Part shown: piece by piece, positions 5,402 through 13,374 of the stretch
How the letters are laid out: each line of letters starts with the position of its first letter
Numbering within the stretch: the first letter of the stretch is position 1
Assembly: GCA_900548205.1 (NCBI GenBank)
Contig: URJS01000042.1
Location: 1 to 19,820, forward strand
Origin: an uncultured Roseburia sp.
Lineage (GTDB): Bacteria; Bacillota; Clostridia; Lachnospirales; Lachnospiraceae
Length of the DNA: 19,820 nucleotides
Reading direction: 5' to 3'
Program-made: the position numbers and the translations under genes
The notes under the pieces: generated by a model
What the model was told of the DNA's origin: nothing
The model's input: only the letters and a program-made list of their open reading frames with translations
The model's database searches: none

Positions 5402-7705
5402 ATGAAATTATACGACGGCGGGGCGTATCTGCTGGGAGGGAAGGAGCTGATCGCTGATGGGAAGGATGCATTGGCAGAGGTTAAGAGCCGGACAGGGGAA
5501 GCCGTGACGAGGGAACAGGCAGCGGCACAGACCATTGCCTATGAGATATTGAAGGCGCATAATGTTTCAGGCAGGATGGACAAGCTTCAGATTAAATTTG
5601 ATAAGCTTGCGTCTCATGATATTACATTTGTTGGGATTATCCAGACGGCGCGCGCGTCGGGGCTGGAGCGTTTCCCGATTCCGTATGTGCTGACAAATTG
5701 CCATAACAGTCTGTGTGCGGTTGGGGGTACGATCAACGAGGACGATCACATGTTTGGCTTGACCTGCGCGAAGCGCTACGGCGGCATTTATGTCCCGCCT
5801 CATCAGGCGGTCATTCACCAGTTTGCAAGAGAGATGATGGCGGTCGGCGGCAGTATGATCCTCGGCTCTGATTCACACACCAGATATGGCGCACTTGGTA
5901 CGATGGCAGTCGGCGAGGGCGGACCGGAGCTTGTAAAGCAGCTTCTCTCCAAGACGTATGATATTGATATGCCGGGGGTGGTCGGCGTGTACCTGAAGGG
6001 AGCGCCGCAGAAGGGTGTCGGACCGCAGGATATTGCGCTTGCGATTATCGGAGAGGTCTTTGACCGCGGCTATGTTAAGAATAAGGTCATGGAGTTTGTC
6101 GGACCCGGCGTTTCTAATCTGAGCGTCGACTTCCGTATCGGTGTGGACGTCATGACGACGGAGACGACCTGCCTGTCCTCGATTTGGAGAACCGATGATG
6201 CGGTGCGGGAGTTTTATGAGATCCATGGCAGGGGAGAGGCGCATAAAGAATTAAATCCAGGAAGTGTGGCGTATTATGATGGTATGATCGAGGTTGATTT
6301 AAGCGAGATCAAGCCGATGATCGCAATGCCGTTCCATCCGAGCAACACCTATACGATCGAAGAACTAAATGGGAATCTTATGGATATTTTGGACGACTGT
6401 GAGAAGCGTGCCGCAGTCAGCTTTGACGGAGCGATCAAGCTCGATTTAAAGAGCAAGGTCAAAGACGGCAGACTTTATGTAGATCAGGGGATCATCGCGG
6501 GCTGTGCGGGCGGCGGTTTTGAGAACATCTGTGACGCGGCGGATATTTTAAAGGGCGCGTCGATCGGTGCGGATGAATTTTCGCTCAGCGTGTATCCGGC
6601 AAGTACGCCGATTTATATGGAGCTTGTGAAGAACGGCGTGGTGGCGACGTTGATGCAGACGGGAGCGATCGTTAAGACGGCATTTTGCGGACCGTGCTTT
6701 GGCGCTGGGGATACACCGGCGAATAATGCGTTTTCGATCCGTCATTCCACGAGGAATTTCCCGAACCGCGAGGGCTCTAAGGTGCAGAACGGACAGGTGG
6801 TGTCCGTGGCGCTTATGGACGCGCGTTCGATCGCGGCAACTGCGGCGAATAAGGGCTACCTGACTGCGGCGACCGATATGGATGCGGAGTATACAAAGCC
6901 AAAGTACTTCTTTGATAAAACGATTTATGAGAACCGCGTATTTGACAGCAAGGGTACGGCAGATGAGACTGTCGAGATACAGCTTGGACCAAATATCAAG
7001 GACTGGCCGGCGATGAGTGCGCTGCCGGAGAATCTGGTGCTTAAGGTGGTGTCGGAGATTCATGATCCGGTGACGACAACCGATGAATTGATCCCTTCCG
7101 GCGAGACGTCATCCTTCCGCTCAAATCCGCTTGGACTGGCAGAGTTTGCACTGTCGAGAAAGGATCCGCTTTATGTGGGACGGGCAAAGGAGATACAAAA
7201 GGCGCAGAAAGCACTTGAGGAAGGAATGTGCCCGGTTGAGGCGTATGAGGAGCTTCGCCCTGTTATGGAAGCGATTGGCAGAGCGTTTCCCGATAAGAAG
7301 TTTGGCGAGGGGCAAAAGCCCGGCGTGCTTGGCTTTGGAAGTACGATTTTTGCCGTGAAGCCGGGAGACGGTTCGGCGCGTGAGCAGGCGGCATCCTGTC
7401 AGAAGGTGCTCGGAGGCTGGGCAAATATCGCAAATGAGTATGCGACAAAGCGTTACCGCTCCAATCTTATCAACTGGGGCATGCTGCCGTTTCTGATCGC
7501 GGAGGGAGAGCTGCCGTTTGCCAATCTGGATTATATCTTTTTACCGGATATTCGTACCGCAGTCAAAGAGGGCAAGGATGAGATTACGGCTTATGTGGTT
7601 GACGGAGCAGAGCTTAGGGAGATTTCCCTCAGACTTGGAGCAATGACAGAGGATGAGAGAGAGATCATCTTAAAGGGCTGTCTGATCAATTATTATAGAG
7701 AATAA
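5402..7705 (+). CDS. Aconitase-superfamily hydratase (YbhJ-like)
   Basis: The 767-aa cytosolic [4Fe-4S] dehydratase of the aconitase superfamily has probable cluster ligands Cys368 (IIAGCAGG), Cys429 and Cys432 (FCGPCFG). The aconitase motif GSDSHT is at 155-160. The C-terminal swivel domain (about 640-767) has GDGSAREQA at 655-663, the counterpart of the GxGSSREHA substrate-binding loop. Length and the unusual 'IIAGCAGG' in place of the aconitase 'IGSCTNS' fit the uncharacterised 'hydratase'/YbhJ group rather than AcnA or AcnB. The substrate is unknown; a 2-hydroxy- or tricarboxylic acid is likely. The start at ATG 5402 has AAGGAGGG 7 nt upstream; the frame is open further left to 5327 but lacks an RBS there. 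It is monocistronic, with its own promoter and terminator. Confidence 0.85.
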   Translation: MKLYDGGAYLLGGKELIADGKDALAEVKSRTGEAVTREQAAAQTIAYEILKAHNVSGRMDKLQIKFDKLASHDITFVGIIQTARASGLERFPIPYVLTNCHNSLCAVGGTINEDDHMFGLTCAKRYGGIYVPPHQAVIHQFAREMMAVGGSMILGSDSHTRYGALGTMAVGEGGPELVKQLLSKTYDIDMPGVVGVYLKGAPQKGVGPQDIALAIIGEVFDRGYVKNKVMEFVGPGVSNLSVDFRIGVDVMTTETTCLSSIWRTDDAVREFYEIHGRGEAHKELNPGSVAYYDGMIEVDLSEIKPMIAMPFHPSNTYTIEELNGNLMDILDDCEKRAAVSFDGAIKLDLKSKVKDGRLYVDQGIIAGCAGGGFENICDAADILKGASIGADEFSLSVYPASTPIYMELVKNGVVATLMQTGAIVKTAFCGPCFGAGDTPANNAFSIRHSTRNFPNREGSKVQNGQVVSVALMDARSIAATAANKGYLTAATDMDAEYTKPKYFFDKTIYENRVFDSKGTADETVEIQLGPNIKDWPAMSALPENLVLKVVSEIHDPVTTTDELIPSGETSSFRSNPLGLAEFALSRKDPLYVGRAKEIQKAQKALEEGMCPVEAYEELRPVMEAIGRAFPDKKFGEGQKPGVLGFGSTIFAVKPGDGSAREQAASCQKVLGGWANIANEYATKRYRSNLINWGMLPFLIAEGELPFANLDYIFLPDIRTAVKEGKDEITAYVVDGAELREISLRLGAMTEDEREIILKGCLINYYRE

Positions 7706-7719
7706 GGATATTTTAAGAG

Positions 7720-7769
7720 AGAGAAAAAGTGGTCTTTGGTTTGATGAGGCTAACCTTTTCTCTTTTTTT
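7720..7769 (+). terminator. Intrinsic terminator after the hydratase gene
   Basis: AGAGAAAA (7720-7727) pairs with TTTTCTCT (7756-7763), with inner help from GGTT (7738-7741)/AACC (7752-7755), and ends in a T7 run (7763-7769). It sits 15 nt after the stop codon. Confidence 0.6.
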
Positions 7770-7857
7770 GTTGTAAAAACAACGGAATTTTATGGAAAAA
7801 TTGGGTATACTAAGTGAAACAATCAAAATAAATAGCCAGAGAAAGGATATAGATATT

Positions 7858-8802
7858 ATGATGAATCCAAGAAAAGTAGCAGTGATCGGCTGCGGATTTG
7901 TAGGAGCGTCGATTGCGTTTAGCTTGATGCAGAAGGGGATTTTTTCCGAGATGGTGCTGATTGATGCAAACCACGCAAAGGCGGAGGGGGAGGCAATGGA
8001 TTTAAGCCACGGGCTTCCGTACACGGCGTCAATGGATATTTATGCAGGCGACTATAAGGATGTGTCAGACTGCGCATTGATCATTATTACAGCGGGGGCG
8101 AATCAGAATCCGGGTGAGACAAGGCTTGATCTGATTGATAAAAATGTTGGGATATTAAAGTCTATTATCCCGCAGATCACGGCGACCTCGTTTGAGGGAA
8201 TCTTAATGATGGTGGCAAATCCGGTCGACGTGTTGACCTACGCCGCACAGCGCATTTCCGGTTATCCGGTCGAGCGTGTGTTTGGATCGGGAACGGTGCT
8301 TGATACCGCGCGCTTAAAGTATCTGCTCGGACGACATCTGGATGTTGACAGCCGCAGCGTGCATGCGATCATCATTGGCGAGCACGGGGACAGCGAGCTG
8401 CCGGTATGGAGCGGCGCGAATATTTCCGGTATTGAGCTTAACCATTTCTGCGAGCTGCGCGGTCATTACAGCCACGAGGATTCGATGAAGCGTATTTACG
8501 AGGATGTAAGAGACAGCGCTTATCAGATCATTGAGAGAAAGGGTGCGACGTATTACGGGATCGGAATGGCAGTTGCGCGTATCGCGGAGAGCATTGTCAA
8601 GGATGAACAGGCAGTGCTTCCGGTTTCTGTGGAGCTGCGCGGGGAGTACGGGCTGGACGGGCTGGCGCTAAGTATTCCGTCGGTGATCGGAAAGAACGGC
8701 ATCGAGAAGGTGCTTGAGATCCCGCTTAGCGCGGAGGAGAACGATAAGCTTCAGGCATCCGCGATGCAGCTAAAAAATGTCATAGATACGCTAAAATTAT
8801 AA
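7858..8802 (+). CDS. ldh: L-lactate dehydrogenase
   Basis: The 314-aa NAD-dependent L-lactate dehydrogenase (EC 1.1.1.27) reduces pyruvate to lactate to re-oxidise NADH in fermentation. It has the Rossmann motif GCGFVGAS (11-18). The specificity loop ITAGANQNPGETRLDL contains Gln83 at the LDH/MDH discriminating position (Gln for LDH, Arg for malate dehydrogenase) and Arg89. The catalytic relay is Asp149 with substrate-binding Arg152 in GTVLDTARL, and His176 in IIGEHGDSE. I start at ATG 7858 because GAAAGGA lies 11 nt upstream; the frame runs open to 7792 but that region looks like leader with a TATACT -10-like box (7806-7811). Length is standard. No terminator is evident after it. Control by fructose-1,6-bisphosphate is common in the family but not testable here. 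Confidence 0.93.
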   Translation: MMNPRKVAVIGCGFVGASIAFSLMQKGIFSEMVLIDANHAKAEGEAMDLSHGLPYTASMDIYAGDYKDVSDCALIIITAGANQNPGETRLDLIDKNVGILKSIIPQITATSFEGILMMVANPVDVLTYAAQRISGYPVERVFGSGTVLDTARLKYLLGRHLDVDSRSVHAIIIGEHGDSELPVWSGANISGIELNHFCELRGHYSHEDSMKRIYEDVRDSAYQIIERKGATYYGIGMAVARIAESIVKDEQAVLPVSVELRGEYGLDGLALSIPSVIGKNGIEKVLEIPLSAEENDKLQASAMQLKNVIDTLKL

Positions 8803-8819
8803 AATAACCGTTCTTCCGA

Positions 8820-8847
8820 TTGAAAAAAATATTGTATAGGTTATAAT
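8820..8847 (+). promoter_or_regulatory. Sigma-A promoter of the AI-2E-family gene
   Basis: -35 TTGAAA (8820-8825), a 16-bp spacer and -10 TATAAT (8842-8847). The start would be near 8854. The leader then contains a stem GGCAGTG (8857-8863)/CACTGCC (8890-8896), extendable by two further pairs (one a wobble), that ends about 30 nt before the coding start. Confidence 0.65.
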
Positions 8848-8927
8848 GGACGCATGGGCAGTGTCAGGCACGTTAGGAATACGGCACGGCACTGCCTTCA
8901 TATTTGATAGGAAATGAGGAAGAAGGA

Positions 8928-10244
8928 TTGGATCACGAGAGAGAGACAGAACATATTTCTGAGACGAAAAAAGGAAAAGGCTGGGATATGAAGCAGTATC
9001 TTACAGTCGCGCTGCTGACCTTTGGAACGGTGTGCTGCTGTATATTATTTTTCTTTATGGTATACCGCTATCATGGGTTTGCAAGCTTTTGGAGGAACCT
9101 TGTCTGGATCGTGCAGCCGATTACGATCGGCGTGATTTTGGCATATCTGTTAAATCCGGTTGTGAAGTTTATTGAAGCGCATGTCTTAAAGCTGCTGCTG
9201 CCGCGGATGAAAAGTAAACGGCGCGCGCAAAAAGCAGGAAGGGGCGTGGGAGTCGCCGGAGCGCTGCTGTTTCTGGCAGGCATCCTTATTTTGCTGTTTT
9301 CCGTTATCGTTCCGTCTGTTTCACGCAGTATTCAGAATATGATCACGGTATTTCCGAGTGAAATGAATGATCTGATCGAATGGATCGAGGAATTTTCCAA
9401 GGGGGATTCCGAGCTGGCAGAGATGGTCAGCGAGGGGATCGAGACGGCGAGTACGATGTTTCAGACATATGTGCAGACCGAGCTTTTGCCGCAGGCGAAG
9501 GTCTATCTTGCATCGATCACAAACGGTGTTATTTACGGCGTGAAGCTTATGACAAATGTGCTGGTGGGTGTGATCGTATCTGTTTATGTGCTGATGAGTA
9601 AGGAGACGTTTGCAGGACAGGCGAAGAAGATTATTTATGCGATTTTAAAGCCGGAGCGCGCAAACATTGTCATTACGACTGTGCGCAAGAGTAATGAGAT
9701 TTTCGGCGGTTTTATCTCGGGAAAGCTGTTGGATTCTGCAATCATCGGCGTGCTGGCATACATTGTGCTGGCGATTATGAAGATGCCTGATACGATGCTG
9801 CTTGCCGTTATCATTGGTGTGACGAATGTCATTCCGTTTTTCGGACCGTTTATCGGCGCGATCCCGTCGTTTATCATTGTCGTTCTGCAAAATCCCGTGC
9901 AGGGGCTGTATTTTCTGATTTTTATTTTTATCCTACAGCAGATTGACGGAAATATTATCGGACCGAAGATTCTTGGTGATTCAACGGGAATTACGCCGTT
10001 TTGGGTCGTTACTTCCATCCTGATCTTCGGCGGACTGTGGGGCTTTCCGGGAATGCTGCTTGGCGTTCCGGTCATGGCGGTACTCCAGTATATTGTACGC
10101 AATCTTTTAGATTATGCATTAAAGAAGCGCGGGCTTGTCTCGGACACGGCAAGCTATGTGGAGCTTGTGCGTGTGGATAAAAATACAAATGCGCTTGTCT
10201 ATCCGGGAGAGGAGACGGAAGGGAAGGAAGAAAAAAATACATAG
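8928..10244 (+). CDS. AI-2E/PerM-family transporter-like membrane protein
   Basis: The 438-aa polytopic membrane protein belongs to the AI-2E transporter (TqsA/PerM/YdiK) superfamily. After a charged N-tail come hydrophobic segments around YLTVALLTFGTVCCCILFFF, then IGVILAYLLNPVV, the LLFLAGILILLFSVIVP region, the VLVGVIVSVYVLM region, and a C-terminal block with the family-like GVTNVIPFFGPFIGAIPS, GPKILGDSTG and FPGMLLGVPVMAV. The loop between early and middle TM segments is soluble. Family members have been linked to quorum-signal export or Na+/H+ exchange; the substrate here is unknown. Start is uncertain: TTG 8928 has GAGGA 7 nt upstream, ATG 8988 has AAAAGG 7 nt upstream, and TTG 8904 is the longest option. 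It is monocistronic with a consensus promoter and a strong terminator. Confidence 0.85.
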   Translation: MDHERETEHISETKKGKGWDMKQYLTVALLTFGTVCCCILFFFMVYRYHGFASFWRNLVWIVQPITIGVILAYLLNPVVKFIEAHVLKLLLPRMKSKRRAQKAGRGVGVAGALLFLAGILILLFSVIVPSVSRSIQNMITVFPSEMNDLIEWIEEFSKGDSELAEMVSEGIETASTMFQTYVQTELLPQAKVYLASITNGVIYGVKLMTNVLVGVIVSVYVLMSKETFAGQAKKIIYAILKPERANIVITTVRKSNEIFGGFISGKLLDSAIIGVLAYIVLAIMKMPDTMLLAVIIGVTNVIPFFGPFIGAIPSFIIVVLQNPVQGLYFLIFIFILQQIDGNIIGPKILGDSTGITPFWVVTSILIFGGLWGFPGMLLGVPVMAVLQYIVRNLLDYALKKRGLVSDTASYVELVRVDKNTNALVYPGEETEGKEEKNT

Positions 10245-10272
10245 GAGCTTTGGGATACGATATTTGGAAGGA

Positions 10273-10308
10273 AAGAGACTGTTGCCTTGGTTGGCAGCAG
10301 TCTTTTTC
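10273..10308 (+). terminator. Strong intrinsic terminator between the AI-2E gene and the fab operon
   Basis: AGACTGTTGCC (10277-10287), loop TTGGTT (10288-10293), GGCAGCAGTCT (10294-10304), with the T-run to 10308. The 11-bp stem has one U-G wobble and the flanking A/T runs extend it. It insulates the fatty-acid operon from upstream transcription. Confidence 0.85.
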
Positions 10309-10366
10309 CGTTATAGGACATCTATGATGAATGCGTTGTGTTCATAAAAAGTTAACAAATTCTTTC

Positions 10367-10395
10367 TTGTATTTTACAGGAATCTATTATATATT
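10367..10395 (+). promoter_or_regulatory. Sigma-A promoter of the fatty-acid synthesis operon
   Basis: -35 TTGTAT (10367-10372), a 17-bp spacer and -10 TATATT (10390-10395). The predicted start is near 10402, 49 nt before the acpP ATG. The tandem palindromes at 10404-10429 begin right after this start. Confidence 0.6.
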
Positions 10396-10403
10396 CAAAA
10401 CAA

Positions 10404-10429
10404 ATTTAACTAAATTAATTTAACTAAAT
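10404..10429. promoter_or_regulatory. Candidate operator: tandem ATTTA-N2-TAAAT palindromes
   Basis: ATTTAACTAAAT occurs at 10404-10415 and 10418-10429, 14 bp apart. Each copy is an ATTTA/TAAAT palindrome with an AC centre; the junction AAATTAATTT (10412-10421) is itself a perfect palindrome. The position just downstream of the promoter start fits a repressor site. A MarR/FabT-like regulator encoded at the end of the operon, or FapR, could bind it. Binding is an inference; the repeats do not match the FapR consensus I remember. Confidence 0.5.
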
Positions 10430-10450
10430 AAACTTAAGGAGGAGAAACGT

Positions 10451-10684
10451 ATGATTTTTGATAAGGTGAAGGAAGTAATTGTGGAGACAACAAGCTGTGA
10501 CATGGAGGATGTGACGATGGAGGCAAATCTGCAGGAGGAGATCGGTCTTGATTCTCTGGGAGCAGTGGAGCTTCATATGGAGCTGGAGGAAGTATTTGAA
10601 ATTTCGATTCCGGAAGAAGATATGGTGAAATTTGTTACGGTAGGAGATATTGTGACCTACATTGAGGGCAGCTTGGGAAAATAG
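10451..10684 (+). CDS. acpP: Acyl carrier protein
   Basis: The 77-aa acidic carrier protein holds growing acyl chains as thioesters during fatty-acid synthesis in the cytoplasm. The phosphopantetheine attachment site is Ser35 in EIGLDSLGAVEL (DSL motif). Length and four-helix pattern are typical. ATG 10451 has a very strong AAGGAGGAG site 7 nt upstream, in keeping with the high abundance of ACP. It is the first gene of the operon, directly behind the promoter and tandem palindromes, and lies 13 nt before accB. Its separation from fabF/fabG, with which it is often adjacent in other bacteria, is a feature of this gene order. Confidence 0.95.
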   Translation: MIFDKVKEVIVETTSCDMEDVTMEANLQEEIGLDSLGAVELHMELEEVFEISIPEEDMVKFVTVGDIVTYIEGSLGK

Positions 10685-10697
10685 TGAGGAGCGGCGT

Positions 10698-11138
10698 ATG
10701 GATATAAAGGAAGTTGAAAGGCTCATTGAGATCTTTGAGGCGTCGTCACTTTCGGAGCTTTCCCTAGAGCTTGGAAATGGAAAGCTGTCCATGAAAAGGG
10801 GCGGCGCGGCACAGGGAGCAGTGCAGAGTATGGCGCAGCAGGTCTCCGGTGAAAAACCAGCAGAGCTTGCGGAGGAAAAAACGGCGGATGCAAAGCAAGG
10901 AGACAAAAAGGTCATCAAGGCGCCGTTTGTCGGAACGTTTTACAGAGCCTTAGGACCTTCTGAGAAGCCCTTTGTAGAGGTTGGACAGCAGATAAAAAAA
11001 GGCGATGTCGTGGGAATTGTGGAGGCTATGAAGCTGATGAATGAAATTACGGCTACCGAGGACGGGATCGTAGAGTCGATCGAGGCGGAGGATGAAAGTC
11101 TTGTTGCATACGGAGATGTCTTGATCTGTCTGAGATAG
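10698..11138 (+). CDS. accB: Biotin carboxyl carrier protein of acetyl-CoA carboxylase
   Basis: The 146-aa BCCP subunit carries biotin between the carboxylase (AccC) and carboxyltransferase (AccA/AccD) sites. The N-terminal helical part (1-35) starts MDIKEVERLIEIF. An Ala/Gln/Lys-rich linker covers about 36-70. The C-terminal biotinyl domain has the motif VEAMKLMNEI with Lys112 as the biotinylation site, and a thumb-like segment GTFYRALGPSEKPFVEVG as in true BCCPs. ATG 10698 follows GAGGAGCGGCGT. The frame is open upstream into acpP but that part has no RBS. accC begins 29 nt after its stop. Confidence 0.94.
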   Translation: MDIKEVERLIEIFEASSLSELSLELGNGKLSMKRGGAAQGAVQSMAQQVSGEKPAELAEEKTADAKQGDKKVIKAPFVGTFYRALGPSEKPFVEVGQQIKKGDVVGIVEAMKLMNEITATEDGIVESIEAEDESLVAYGDVLICLR

Positions 11139-11167
11139 CCGCAGACGGAAATAAGAAGGAGGCCCGT

Positions 11168-12520
11168 ATGTTTAAACGGATTTTGATTGCAAACAGAGGA
11201 GAGATCGCACTCCGTATTCTGCGCTGCTGCAGCGAGATGAATATCGAGACTGTGGTCGTTTATTCTGAGGCGGATGAGGATTCGCTGCCGGTGATGTTAG
11301 CGACGCATAGCGTCTGTATCGGTCCTGCGCGGGCGGCAGAAAGCTATTTAAACGAAGATGTGATCGTGGAGACTGCCGTTAAGCTGGGCTGCGATGCAAT
11401 TCACCCCGGCTATGGATTTTTGTCGGAAAATGCGGGCTTTGCACGAAAATGCAGGGAACGGGGAATTATTTTTATCGGACCTGCGGCAGAGATTATTGCC
11501 AAAATGGGAGATAAGCAGGCTGCCAGAGAGCTGATGCAAAAAAGCGGCGTGCCTGTCGTTCCCGGTTCAAAGGGGCTGGTAAATTCCTTAGAGGAAACAG
11601 TCGCGGCAGCGCAGGAGGTTGGATATCCGGTGCTGATCAAGGCGGCGTTTGGCGGCGGCGGAAAGGGAATGCGCAGAGCGTATGACAAAGAGGAGCTGGC
11701 GCATGCATTTGAGGCGGCAAGAGCCGAGGCAAAGGCGGCGTTTGGCGAGGACGGCGTATATGTGGAGCGGCTGATCGAACACCCGCGCCACATTGAAGTC
11801 CAGATTTTGGCGGACCGCTATGGAAATGTGACCTATTTGGGAGAGAGAGACTGCTCCATCCAGCGGAGGAATCAAAAGCTTCTGGAGGAAGCGCCTTCAC
11901 GGGCGCTTAGCGGGGAGCTAAGAGAGCGTATGGGCGAGACGGCGGTGCGCGCGGCGCGTGCGGCTGGCTATGAGAGCGCGGGTACGGTAGAGTTTGTGCT
12001 GGATCAGGAAAACAACTTTTATTTTATTGAGATGAATACCAGAATACAGGTTGAGCATCCTGTTACAGAATGGGTCACGGGTATCAATCTGATCAAGGAG
12101 CAGATACGCATTGCCGCCGGTTTGAAGCTTTCCCGCGCACAGGAGGAGATTGCGGCACAAGGGCATGCGATCGAGTGCCGGATCAATGCCGAGAGCACCG
12201 GGAAAATCACATTTTTGCATTTTCCTGCAGGCTGCGGCGTCCGTGTAGACAGTCACCTTTATGCAGGGTATGAGGTAACGCCTTATTACGACTCGATGCT
12301 CGCAAAGATCATTGTGCGGGGGGATACGAGATCAGAGGCGGTCCGCAGACTGCGGCGCGCGTTAGAGGAGCTGGTGATCGAGGGAGTTCCGACAAACGCA
12401 GAGTTTATGCATTTGCTGACGTATCACAAGGATTTTGTAAGCGGCAGATACGATACGTCGTTTTGGGATAAAAACAGTGAAACGATTCTTGCGTGGAAGG
12501 AAAATGAGGGGGCGCAGTAG
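11168..12520 (+). CDS. accC: Biotin carboxylase subunit of acetyl-CoA carboxylase
   Basis: The 450-aa enzyme (EC 6.3.4.14) uses ATP and bicarbonate to carboxylate biotin on AccB. The N-terminal domain begins MFKRILIANRGEIALRI. The ATP-grasp domain shows Lys116, Lys158 and the glycine loop GGGGKGM (162-168). Metal and catalytic residues Glu288, Asn290, Arg292 and Glu296 lie in EMNTRIQVEHPV, at the same numbers as in the E. coli enzyme. It ends with the C-terminal biotin carboxylase domain and no BCCP fusion, so it is a stand-alone subunit. AAGGAGG precedes ATG 11168. accD starts 3 nt after the stop. Confidence 0.96.
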   Translation: MFKRILIANRGEIALRILRCCSEMNIETVVVYSEADEDSLPVMLATHSVCIGPARAAESYLNEDVIVETAVKLGCDAIHPGYGFLSENAGFARKCRERGIIFIGPAAEIIAKMGDKQAARELMQKSGVPVVPGSKGLVNSLEETVAAAQEVGYPVLIKAAFGGGGKGMRRAYDKEELAHAFEAARAEAKAAFGEDGVYVERLIEHPRHIEVQILADRYGNVTYLGERDCSIQRRNQKLLEEAPSRALSGELRERMGETAVRAARAAGYESAGTVEFVLDQENNFYFIEMNTRIQVEHPVTEWVTGINLIKEQIRIAAGLKLSRAQEEIAAQGHAIECRINAESTGKITFLHFPAGCGVRVDSHLYAGYEVTPYYDSMLAKIIVRGDTRSEAVRRLRRALEELVIEGVPTNAEFMHLLTYHKDFVSGRYDTSFWDKNSETILAWKENEGAQ

Positions 12521-12523
12521 CCG

Positions 12524-13372
12524 ATGAACAGCAGTTTTTTATCAAAGCGTAAAAAATTATATTCGCTAAGGAAATTAAGGGCAAATCATTTTGCAAGGGA
12601 TGAGGTGATCGATTGCCCAAAATGTCAGGAGAAAATGATACGCGGTGTGTTGGCAAAAAAAGGCTTCGTATGTCCGGGCTGCGGCTATTATCATAAAATC
12701 TCTGCGGCAGAACGAATCGAGATGATCTGCGATGCGGGCTCATTTAAAGAGATGAACAGAGGGCTTAGAACCAAAAATCCGATTAAATTTCCCGAATACC
12801 GCAGCAGATTGGAGCTGTTTCGGCAGCAGACGGGAATGAACGATGCGGTAATGACAGGAATCGGGCAGATTGAAGGTGAGAAAGCGGCGGTTGCAGTGCT
12901 TGATAGTGCATTTTTTATGGGAAGCATGGGAACGGTCGTGGGTGAAAAGATCGCCCGTCTGGCAGAGACGGCGCAGAGGAAAAGGCTGCCGCTCGTTATT
13001 TTTTCTGCAAGCGGGGGCGCGCGGATGCAGGAGGGGTTATTTTCCCTGCTGCAAATGGCAAAAACAGCCGGCGCGATAGAGACCTTTAAGGATGCGGGAG
13101 GCTTATTTATTTCCTGTCTGACAAATCCGACAACTGGCGGCGTGAGTGCAAGCTACGCAAGTCTGGGAGATATTTTGATCGCGGAACCGGGCGCTCTCAT
13201 AGGCTTTGCCGGACCGCGCGTGATCAGGCAGACCATCGGGCAGGAGCTGCCGGAGGGCTTTCAGCGGGCAGAATTTCTGTTGGAGCACGGGATGCTTGAT
13301 ATGGTGGTAGAGCGGCAGGAGCTAAGAGGTGTGATCGCCAGACTGCTCCGTATGCATAAAAGAGGGATATAG
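12524..13372 (+). CDS. accD: Acetyl-CoA carboxylase carboxyltransferase subunit beta
   Basis: The 282-aa beta subunit has the N-terminal zinc ribbon CPKC-x15-CPGC (Cys31, Cys34, Cys50, Cys53). A crotonase-like carboxyltransferase fold follows, with SASGGARMQEG and LTNPTTGGVSASYASLGD. With AccA it moves the carboxyl group from biotin to acetyl-CoA, giving malonyl-CoA. Translation is coupled: 3 nt from accC and 2 nt to accA. The Shine-Dalgarno (GAGGGGGC) lies within the end of accC and is rather distant, which supports translational coupling. Confidence 0.95.
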   Translation: MNSSFLSKRKKLYSLRKLRANHFARDEVIDCPKCQEKMIRGVLAKKGFVCPGCGYYHKISAAERIEMICDAGSFKEMNRGLRTKNPIKFPEYRSRLELFRQQTGMNDAVMTGIGQIEGEKAAVAVLDSAFFMGSMGTVVGEKIARLAETAQRKRLPLVIFSASGGARMQEGLFSLLQMAKTAGAIETFKDAGGLFISCLTNPTTGGVSASYASLGDILIAEPGALIGFAGPRVIRQTIGQELPEGFQRAEFLLEHGMLDMVVERQELRGVIARLLRMHKRGI

Positions 13373-13374
13373 CG

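Noticed and set aside
7792..7857. 22-codon N-terminal extension of lactate dehydrogenase
   Set aside because: The family starts close to the Rossmann motif, and the extension overlaps a -10-like box with no RBS before ATG 7792.
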